The position numbers and the translations under genes were made by a program. Below are positions 56,434-64,000 of a DNA stretch of 64,000 nt, piece after piece. This stretch comes from Ambrosia x helenae. Taxonomy: Eukaryota > Streptophyta > Magnoliopsida > Asterales > Asteraceae. The stretch is taken from positions 32,364,626 to 32,428,625 of the forward strand of contig CM061228.1 of the NCBI GenBank assembly GCA_030844895.1, read 5' to 3'. The first letter of the stretch is position 1. Each line of letters opens with the position of its first letter. Under the pieces are notes generated by a model, which was not told the DNA's origin, did not search any database, and was given only the letters and a program-made list of their open reading frames with translations.

Positions 56434-58304
56434 TGTAACTCGTTTAGACGATATTTAATTGTGGACCTAAAAGAAGCTTTAAAAAATTAATATTTTTCCC
56501 TTTCGTTATATATATTTTTTTTCCATGATCTTTCATGGCACATTTTTTTTTTGTGTTGTAAGCGAATCAAAATGTGCTTTGATGGATTATACTTCAACAA
56601 TAGTTGCTTGCATACCACCTATGATTGATGAAGTATGCGGTCATGCGGACAACTTTCATATATGGTCTTTCCTTGTAGCATAGGTACAACTGAACAACAT
56701 AGCAAGTTTGTTATGTTTCTACGAATCAAAATATTGTCATTTCCTTTGTTGCATAACTTTGAAGAAAAACAAACTTCGTTAAACACAATATCAAAGTATG
56801 ATTAAAAATACATATTTTACAGAGTATACATGATTGTCTACAGAAAAATAGCATAGGAATATTGATTTTGATTGTCTATGAATCTCTCAATGGATATCTT
56901 CAAATCATAAGCAAGAGCATCATCCTTGAATACCATTAAGTCGGAACAAATGAATAAAAATTTAGGATCAACAAAATCGCAAACAAAGAGACAAATAAAG
57001 TATATATGTGTCAGTGGTTACAAATCGCGAGGGACGCATAGGCGATGGTTACAAATTGCAAGAGATGATCGAAGAGGTGGAGTTATGACTCGTCGTAGAC
57101 GAAGAGACGACAATTAGAATCGACAGAAGGGTTGCACAGCGGTTTCGGGTCAAAAGAATTGAAACTAAATGCTGATTCAAGTGAATGTATTTTTTCCCCA
57201 AATCAATAAAATAGTTTATAAATTTTATACATGCAAATTTTTTTCTCAGTTTTTATCTTTTTTACAACCTTTATTTAACACATCCCTACGCTAAAAGAAT
57301 TGGGCTCAGAACGGGCGGGTAAGAAGGGATTCGAGTCGGAACGGGTAAATATTTAAATTTTATTTGTGTCAAACACCCAAGATTCTCTGTGATTAAACTT
57401 TACTTTCAGAATTAAAAAGCAAACCGAATTTAGAACAAATAATTCGAGATTAGTTTCAAATGGAAACTTCTTTCAAGTAAACTTAAGAAGAGTAGTTCTA
57501 TTTTGAAATTTACAAAGAATGCAAATACACATTAAAACGTACATACTAAATGAGAAAGAGAAGACAAACGATATGTTAATCCGTTTGGGTTCGTAACCAT
57601 CGACCATTGATGATCATCAATTATACACTAACTAGATTACACCGACGTTCCGTTACGACCACCCGCATAGCAACAAAACACCGTAGTTTGGAGAGAAGAA
57701 AATTAGACAAATGAGTAAAAAGGACATACAGATATGATAGAAGAGTAAATTGCGGTGGCGATACCACAAGGGCATCCTAATTGCAAGAAATACTTGAGTG
57801 AAAATTGTGAATCAAAATAACTAAGAATGTTTGAACAGATGATATTGGAAGAAAACCTAGATGGTTGAAGATATTAAAACTTAAAAGAATCCCTGAATTT
57901 ATGGAAGGAAAATATAAGAGAGAAGGAGGGAAATGATTTTAACGGAAGTCAGTAATGGAGGAAATAAACGGTTGCCTAATAAAAGGATGCATAACGGAGT
58001 AAAAATAATCAACGGAAGTTAACATCACTTACAAAAGGTAACATGTCGTTCATCAAAGGGTATGACACCCCTTCACCATCTATATATAGGAACAAACCTA
58101 TTCATTTGTAATTGATGTAACTTTGTGCATATTCTCTCTAATCAATATCAAGATCATCCCCTGTGACCCCATTTCACTAATATGTAGGCCTATTTAAGAC
58201 ATGGTTTTTTTTTGAAAGGTAAATTTAAGGCATGGTTGATATTGAATAAAAAGTAACCTGATTTCATTTTCCTTCATCTACAAGATCGTTTATTTTTCTA
58301 TCAC
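56434..58304. other. AT-rich stretch without a recognised gene
   Basis: Only short chance frames. A Lys/Arg-rich open stretch at 56926-57117 has no family resemblance. It may be the other half of the decayed Helitron into which the Sirevirus inserted. Confidence 0.4.
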
Positions 58305-58598
58305 AAAAGTCATCTTTGATTGTTAAAGCCTGCGAGGAGAACCAACACGTTTTTATACCTTTGGCTTTTGATACCTTTGGCTCATTGGCACCGGAGGCTA
58401 CCCGTTTCCTGACCAGGGTCCAGCGGGTTATTCACAGTAGTGTCTCGGCTCCGGGTGAACATGGTTATGTTTTTAGTAGATTAGGATTTGCTATCCAGAA
58501 AGGGGTGGCGGCGCAGCTTGTTGCCCGCCTGCCCGCTATCTTAATGTAATTTTCTTTGTCCTGGAATGAAAAAAGACTTTTGGTTAAAAAAAAAAAAA
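58305..58598 (+). repeat. Poly(A)-tailed retro-fragment, longer copy
   Basis: Reads KACEENQHVFIPLAFDTFGS, LAPEATRFLTRVQRVIHSSV and GFAIQKGVAAQLVARLPAIL, then a stop, a 35-bp 3' UTR and a run of about 16 A. I remember this tail from many plant genomes as the end of a transposon-type ORF, but I cannot name the parent with confidence. It starts abruptly at its 5' side, as after incomplete reverse transcription. The short copy at 1914-2016 shares its 3' end. Confidence 0.5.
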
Positions 58599-58943
58599 AA
58601 ATTGTTTTATTTGAGTTTGTTCCAACATCACTTACACTCTATAAATAAAATAGTTATCATTTTCACTAAAGGATTCCGCAAATACATATAAATTAGTTTT
58701 TGGATCAAATGACTATAAGTTTTAGGCTTAGCATTAACATAAGGGTAATACTATTTACACAACCAACAAAAAACCCTAAACAACTTTAGGACGGGTCGTC
58801 GAGGCCTAGATGGGCCGTTAAGAAAAATTAGGGTTTCAGGACGGGGCGTCCAGGCCTTGATGGGCCGTTTGTTTACAGAAAAGACAAAACCGACGGGCCG
58901 TCGAGGCCCAGACGGCCCGTAGAAGTACGAGGTACGAGGTGAT

Positions 58944-58980
58944 CAGTCTGAACTCCTGCAAAAGCAGGCAGTTCAGACTG
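58944..58980. repeat. Strong hairpin in the gene leader
   Basis: CAGTCTGAACTCCTGC, loop AAAA, GCAGGCAGTTCAGACTG: a 16-bp stem with one bulge. Confidence 0.75.
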
Positions 58981-59039
58981 AAAAGTCTGAAAAAGGTGCA
59001 TAAGGACGGGCCGTCCAGGCCAAACGGTTTCAATTTTTT

Positions 59040-60370
59040 CATTTCTTTCACTTTCCCTCTCTCGTCTCTCTCAAACCACCACCACCCCACCTCCACCACC
59101 ACCCACCACCTCTTCTCCCTCTCTCTCTAACACCCACCACAACCACCATCCACCCCCACCACCGTCTGCCACCCACCACAACCACCATCCCTCTCTCTCG
59201 TCCCTCTGCCCTCTCTCGTCTCTCTGCCCTCTCTCGTCTCTCTACAGGTATGATTATTATTATTATTAGTTTTAGGGTTTGTTTTTTTTTAATTTTTTTT
59301 AAGGTTTGTGGTGGTGGTAGGTTGGTTGTGGTGGTGGGCAGTGGTGATAGTTGGGTTGGGGTGAGGGCAGTGGTGGTGGTAGGTTGGTTGTGGTGGTGGG
59401 CAGTGGTGATAGTTGGGTGGGGTGAGGGAGGTGGGGCAGTGGTGCTGTGGTGGTGAGGGTGGTGAGGGTGGGTTGTGGTGGCTGTGAGGGTGGTAGGGGT
59501 GGGTGGCAGTGTGGTGCTGTGGTGGTGAGGGTGGTGAGGGTGGGTTGTGGTGGCTGTGAGGGTGGTAGGGGTGGGTGGCAGTGTGGTGGCTGTGGCTGTG
59601 AGGGTGGTGAGGGTGGGTTGTGGTGGCTGTGAGGGTGGTGAGGGTGGGTTGAATCTATGAACTCGATACGTTTTTTTCCCTCATTTTATTGTCCATCGAA
59701 TATGCTGTGTATTGATTATGTATATTTTCATACTTGAATCTGGACATTTTTTCTGTTTGTTTGTTGATAAATCGCTTCGTTTCGTTGAGATTTTGTAAGG
59801 TTTTGTAATTGTTTTAATTGATTTTGTTAGGTGTTGATTGAGGATTATTGTATGATGATGATGCATTGATTGTTTTTGTAGGATTTTTGAGGTTTTTATG
59901 TGCTTTTGTAAGATCTAAGTAGCTTAAGTAGTAATTATGTATACATTTTAGGTTTTGATTTCTGTTTGTAAATGTCTGTAAATATTTTTAGTATGCTGAC
60001 CAAACATGTCAAATGGATCCGAAACAATAGGTTAAAGACTATTATGAAAGTAGGTTCGGTACAACTCGGACACATCGCTTTGTTTTTTTCCCTGCTGCCT
60101 AATGTTACGTTTACAATCTTCTAAATTTAATGTGACCCAAAATGTTTTAACAACCATAATACTAAACTAGATACGTTTACAAATTTAGTTTTAAATGTTA
60201 CGATCTGATTAATATTGATAAGCTAGTTTCAACCGACGCATATACTTTTACATTCGTTTGTTAAAAAGACTTGCCAATTTCTATCGATGCATATACTTTT
60301 ACATTCATTTGTCACAGCAGTAAGATCTAATACAATGGCGCGCCTAAAGTGTTTTGTTTTTGTTTTGCAG
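59040..60370 (+). promoter_or_regulatory. CT-rich leader exon and 1.1-kb leader intron
   Basis: 59040-59247 is a CT- and ACC-rich tract (CTCTCTCGTCTCTC repeats) ending CTACAG before GTATGATT, a good donor at 59248. A matching acceptor TTTTGTTTTGCAG ends at 60370, three bases before the coding ATG. The intron contains a GT-rich minisatellite (59310-59652). CT-rich leaders with a long first intron are common in expressed plant genes. The transcription start is not determined. Confidence 0.55.
59310..59652. repeat. GGT-rich minisatellite, 70-bp unit
   Basis: Strongly G-rich on the plus strand. At least two full units of about 70 bp from 59440 (GTGGTGCTGTGGTGGTGAGG, ending GTGGGTGGCA) and a partial third. 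It has many GGG runs with short loops, so G-quadruplexes are possible in the DNA or the intron RNA. Confidence 0.75.
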
Positions 60371-60372
60371 AT

Positions 60373-61805
60373 ATGGCAAACAGAAACAACAGAAGACGCC
60401 GTAACCAGCCTGCGGACGGGAATCCTCTTGCAGGTGGCGATTTGAGAGATTGGCCCTACAGGCACGATAACGACGACTACGAGATCGCGCGCTGGGGTCA
60501 GATGGAGCTGCGTCCGATACACGGATCGCGCAGTGTTGACTGGTCCGCATTACGCGCGATCGGTGCATCGGACAGGTTTGAGGAGTGGATCCCAGACGAC
60601 AGCCCTTGGGGGCGGATGTTAGCTGACCTCGACCATGATTCGTATCGGCCACTGACGATCGAGTTCATCTCGACATTCCGCTACACGCCGCATCCAGCAG
60701 GTGTTGAGCCTCCGGTAGGTCCTGACGGCGAGCCTGAGCCTGAGGTACAGTTCCGATTATTCGGACAGCTCTACGCATATACGATGGACCAGTGGGCTAC
60801 TACTTGCTGCTGGTACAGAGAGGAGGAGCTTGTCCAGGATATGTACACCACGGCCTTGACGACCTTGCCAGACGACATGCTGATGGCCTGGTGGCCCACT
60901 ATCGGTGGTCGAGCGTATGGGGAGGACGGCGAGAGGTATTATTATTGTTATTGTTTTCATTTAGTTCAGTTCGTTATTATTATTGTTATTTAGTTCGCTT
61001 AGTTAATTATTATTATTATTTAGTTAGTTTAGGTTGTTTGTTTTTGGATTTTTGTAGACGACTTGTGTTGTCTGGTTCGTACAAAAACAGAGGAAACTCT
61101 GCCGAAATTTTTATAATGTTATTATTATTCTGTGCAGGATGGATAGGTCCAGCAACATCCGGGACCCTCTGATCCGTTACATACACCGTTTGGTTAGCTG
61201 GTCGATTGCTGGACGGTGTAACTGTAACGAGAGGGTCCAGCAGATTGACCTTTTCTACCTCTACTGCATCTTGAGGGGTAGGCCGGTTGCGCTACACAGG
61301 TGCTTTGCCGAGTACATCGCGACCTACCCTCATAGGAACCCGGCGGGGGAGATTCCGATTGGTGGGATCGTCACCACCATCGCGTTGCGTCTTTGCCCGG
61401 GCGAATTGTGGACGCATGCTGAGGAGAACAACTTACCTCGTCCGATGATGCCCAGGTAAGATTATTATTATTATATATTATAATTTAATATTATTATTAT
61501 TATTATTTATTATTATTTAATTTTATATATTATTATTTAATATTATTATTGTTGTTTTGCATTTCAGGCCGTTAAATATTAGGACTATGACGCAGATGAA
61601 GGTGGCAGCACGGGTCCCTCGCAGCAACCCACACGCTTATTACCAGCGTGCTTTCGGACCTGCTGGCGACCGTGGCGAGCATTTTGTGCCAGAGCCGCTC
61701 AGACATCTCGATGGGCCGATTGCCCCTGAGGTCCAGATGCCACACGTTGCCGACGGCGACCCACCGGTGGATGTAGAGATGCCAGACCCCCCCCCCCCCC
61801 GTTGA
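60373..61805 (+). CDS. Athila-ORF1-like protein gene, spliced, inside a DNA transposon
   Basis: Coding exons 60373-60935, 61138-61455 and 61568-61805, with GT-AG borders that keep frame (phase 2 at both introns); 1119 nt, 372 residues. It opens MANRNNRRRRNQPADGNP, then ELRPIHGSRSVDWSALRA, TIEFISTFRYTPH, EVQFRLFGQLYAYTMDQWA and MAWWPTIGG. Exon 2 has IRDPLIRYIHRLVSWSIAGR, QIDLFYLYCILRGRPVALHR and IPIGGIVTTIALRLCPGE. This is the pattern of the Athila ORF1 / plant transposon protein family, whose function is unknown. Coding DNA is GC-rich against an AT-rich background, and all three exons are open. A run of 14 C at 61787-61800 comes just before the stop. In the shifted frame the protein would go on with a further family-like stretch (about 61803-61908), and a third frame has a Gly/Ser/Gln-rich tail to 62080. 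The present stop may therefore be a slip product. Could be expressed; no evidence of function. Confidence 0.7.
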
Positions 61806-62080
61806 TGAGCTACAGCGTCCTGCCCGCGTTTATCATGCTGTCAGGTTGCATGATAGCACGACCCAGGTACTTCAGCAGATCCTGGATCAGTTGGGGTCGA
61901 TGCGGGCGTGACATGCGGTGGCTGTTAGAGAGCGAGAATGAGAGACGACGAGAAGTTGGATTGGAGCCGCGTCCACTTCCGGATTGGGCGTCTAGCAGTC
62001 AGCATGGTGGGGCGTCCACCAGTCAGCCGGGTGGGTCGGATCAGCCGGGTGGGTCGGATCAGCCGGGTGGGTCGGGTTAG
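61806..62080 (+). pseudogene. Likely former C-terminus of the ORF1-like gene
   Basis: Open segments out of frame with the main product: VYHAVRLHDSTTQVLQQILD in one frame, then SENERRREVGLEPRPLPDWA and three copies of QPGGSD/G in another (18-bp tandem repeat at about 62024-62078). They look like a decayed continuation after the poly-C slip. Confidence 0.45.
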
Positions 62081-62111
62081 ACGGGTGGGTTATATTTCTT
62101 TGGTTGTACAT

Positions 62112-62285
62112 TTGAACTCATAGTTTATGTAAATTTTTGGAATATTTATGCTTATTTATGCTTTATTGTTCGTATTTTGGTTTTGAATGTTTGGTTTTTA
62201 TAGATGTTTATTGAACTCATAGTTTATGTAAATTTTTGGAATATTTATGCTTATTTATGCTTTATTGTTCGTATTTTGGTTTTGT
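62112..62285. repeat. Direct duplication, 75 bp x2, period 99
   Basis: Both copies (62112-62186 and 62211-62285) run TTGAACTCATAGTTTATGTA through CTTTATTGTTCGTATTTTGG. They lie in the 3' untranslated part of the TIR element. From 62290 to 62500 the DNA is AT-rich with no gene. Confidence 0.8.
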
Positions 62286-62689
62286 TTAGTTCGGCAACAT
62301 AAACGACATTCGTTCATATTCATATACACAATTATATAAAAAGATCATATTATACAAATAAAAAAAAAACATTTATAAAAAACCAAACATCTATAAAAAC
62401 CAAACATTCAAACCCATTTTAAACATCCACACTACACTTATAAAAAAACCAAATAATCATCACCTAATCATTGCCAATGATTACCAATGATTGGATTGGA
62501 TTTAAACCTTTAGACGGGCCGTCTGGGCCTGGACGACCCGTCCTTTTGCCTTTATACGAGCCGTCTGGGCCTGGACGACCCGTCCTTTTGCCTTTTTGGC
62601 CCTCCACGGGCTGTCCAGGCCTCGATGACCCGTGGAGGGGTTGTGCAAATAAAAACCCTAGTTGTGCAAATAACCGGACCCTAACATAA

Positions 62690-63097
62690 ACATTGGTTCG
62701 TTTACTTGTTTATTTGGAATTGTCTTGTCTTAATTTATGAAATTATAGAAGAAATGGTCAGAGTTCAGGCATACATGAAGTTCCAGATTCCTTAATCAGA
62801 CAATTATTTTGTTTTAAGAATTGAATCAGATATTTGAAGAAGTCATTATGCACTAAAACTATGTTTTTCATTCTGTTGAGGTATTAACAAATTCAAGTCA
62901 TTATATTCTAACTCTAATCGTGTACATAAAAGATAAAAAAAATAAACGTGTCCCAACTCCAGTTTAGGACTTGGTTCAGCAAATATTTTATGCCATGCCG
63001 TCCAAAACTAGTTCAAATCTTTTGAATTCCCTCTATAAAAAGCCACTTCATCTACATCCCCCATCACATACACCAATACCAAAGTTATCTATCTAAC
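62690..63097 (+). promoter_or_regulatory. Phytocyanin gene promoter region
   Basis: No coding signal. A good TATA box, CTATAAAA at 63033-63040, lies about 58 bp before the ATG, and the leader is CA-rich (CCCCCATCACATACACCAAT). The TIR element ends only about 415 bp upstream of the ATG, so it could influence this gene. Confidence 0.65.
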
Positions 63098-64000
63098 ATG
63101 GCTACTAGTAAGTGGAGCATGATCATCTTTCTCGTAGCAGCTCTAGCTACTTCGGTTTCAGCCAAGGTGTTTATTGTTGGCGACGAAAAAGGTTGGACCC
63201 TCAACTTTGATTACCAAGCTTGGGCCAAAGACAAGGAATTCGTTGTTGGAGATCAACTTGGTATGTGTCCTTTTTGTATTATGTACTTCTGAATGGTGGA
63301 TTTGTATATTAGCGATTGTATAATTATAATAAATCTTGTATGCATTGTTATATGCGTAGTTTTCAAATATGCTGCTGGAAGACACAATGTGTTCAGAGTC
63401 GATGGAACTGTTTTCCAACAGTGCATCATCCCTCCAACAAATGAAGCTCTGACTAGTGGATATGATGTAATAACCCTTGCAACTCCAGGAAGAAAATGGT
63501 ACATATGTGGAGTTGGCAAGCATTGTGAGTCAGGTGGTATGAAGCTTTTCATCAACGTGCTTCCGAAATCATCGCCTCCACCTCCATCAGTATATCCTGC
63601 TCCTTCAGGCAAAGTGTTTGTGGTCGGAGATGATAAAGGCTGGACCCTGAACTTTGATTACCAAGCTTGGGCCATGGGAAAGAAATTCTATGTCGGAGAT
63701 AAGCTTGGTAAGTATTTATGCTTATAGGCTTTGAGATATTGTGATATTTGTATGAATAGAATATAAGTTTTCATGCATATTGCTAACTGGATGAATTTAT
63801 TGTCACAGTTTTTAGGTACCCTAAGGGAATCCATAATGTATTTAGAGTCGATGGAACTTCCTTTCAGCAATGTATCATTCCTGCTTCATATGAAGCCCTC
63901 ACCAGTGGATACGATGTGATCACTTTGCAAACTCCGGGGAGGAAATGGTATATATGTGGTGTTGGAAAACATTGCCAGATGGGAGTGAAGCTTTTTATCA
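63098..64000 (+). CDS. Two-domain phytocyanin (blue copper protein), 3' end outside the window
   Basis: Exons 63098-63260, 63360-63707 and 63809 onward. Signal peptide MATSKWSMIIFLVAALATSV, cleaved near SA-KVF. Each domain has the phytocyanin pattern: VGDEKGWTLNFDYQAWA, then GRHNVFRVDG (His ligand), QQC (disulfide), TSGYD, and GRKWYICGVGKHC (Cys and His ligands, second disulfide Cys). Domain 1 has GGM after the HC motif, where M sits one residue later than usual. Domain 2 reads HCQMGVK, with Val at the axial-ligand position. The linker is Pro/Ser-rich (SSPPPPSVYPAPSG). Both domains are cut by a phase-1 intron at the same place, after GDQL/GDKL, so the gene arose by internal duplication. Likely secreted to the cell wall or membrane surface; electron-transfer or copper-binding role is inferred from the family. 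Further domains may follow. Confidence 0.92.

Larger units (their letters stand above)
58743..62681 (+). mobile_element. 3.9-kb TIR element carrying a spliced gene
   Basis: Flanked by an exact 8-bp duplication TAACATAA (58735-58742 and 62682-62689). The ends are imperfect inverted repeats: GGGTAATACTATTTACACAA on the left and, read inward from the right, GGGTCCGGTTATTTGCACAA. Subterminal regions on both sides carry several copies of a GC-rich imperfect palindrome (GACGGGCCGTC, AGGCC, GACGGCCCGT; left at about 58791-58920 and 59004-59030, right at about 62512-62640). The 8-bp duplication favours hAT, the G-start ends would also suit a Mutator-like element. No transposase is present. The interior is one gene with leader intron and coding exons. 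Confidence 0.75.

Noticed and set aside
59250..59632. Plus-strand Gly/Val-rich ORFs
   Set aside because: Translation of the GGT-rich minisatellite inside an intron.

Overview
This is nuclear DNA of a flowering plant, a eudicot and quite possibly a member of the daisy family (Asteraceae). The family-level guess rests only on the look of the retrotransposon families, so it is an inference. The DNA is AT-rich, the genes carry GT-AG introns, and almost everything up to about 62.7 kb is transposable-element (TE) DNA. The only ordinary host gene I can support is a two-domain phytocyanin (blue copper protein) that starts at 63.1 kb and runs off the right edge.

Layout. 0-3.45 kb: two neighbouring minus-strand Helitrons carrying exons of host genes, a BEE-type bHLH gene and an acyl-CoA-binding/kelch gene. 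4.1-34.3 kb: one deep nest. A Ty1/copia remnant (minus) was split by an Athila-like gag-only Ty3/gypsy element (plus, 5108-34151, 5-bp target-site duplication ACTGT). Its 5' LTR was split by a Helitron (about 5491-24576), which in turn received a gag-only gypsy element (5670-19602, duplication GATAT), a LINE and a SINE. The inner gypsy element was hit by two solo LTRs of another family (duplications ATATG and CTCTT) and by a 624-bp Helitron whose empty site survives in the sister LTR. The Athila-like 3' LTR holds two more Helitrons, one carrying exons of the chaperonin gene CCT3, and two MITEs. 34.3-35.6 kb: a 1.3-kb near-perfect palindrome bounded by two outward-facing Helitron 3' ends and carrying a zinc-finger gene fragment twice. 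36.4-40.7 kb: a broken RPA1-like gene, cut at its 5' side by an LTR fragment. 42.7-43.2 kb: a hAT-like MITE. 43.9-56.4 kb: a full-length, young Sirevirus-type copia element (minus) with gag, pol and a large extra envelope-position ORF. 58.7-62.7 kb: a 3.9-kb terminal-inverted-repeat element with an 8-bp duplication that carries a spliced, GC-rich gene related to Athila ORF1. 63.1 kb onward: the phytocyanin gene.

How the parts relate. The retrotransposons are mostly defective. The gag reading frames of two unrelated elements are interrupted almost only by TAG/TAA codons that are one C-to-T step from Gln codons, as expected from deamination of methylated cytosine. The Helitrons share 5' termini (TCTATA... 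followed by AAGGAGGAG) and 3' hairpins of the type CCCGC...GCGGG followed by CTAG, and they repeatedly carry host exons with their introns. The least familiar objects are the spliced Athila-ORF1-like gene inside a DNA transposon and the inverted Helitron palindrome.
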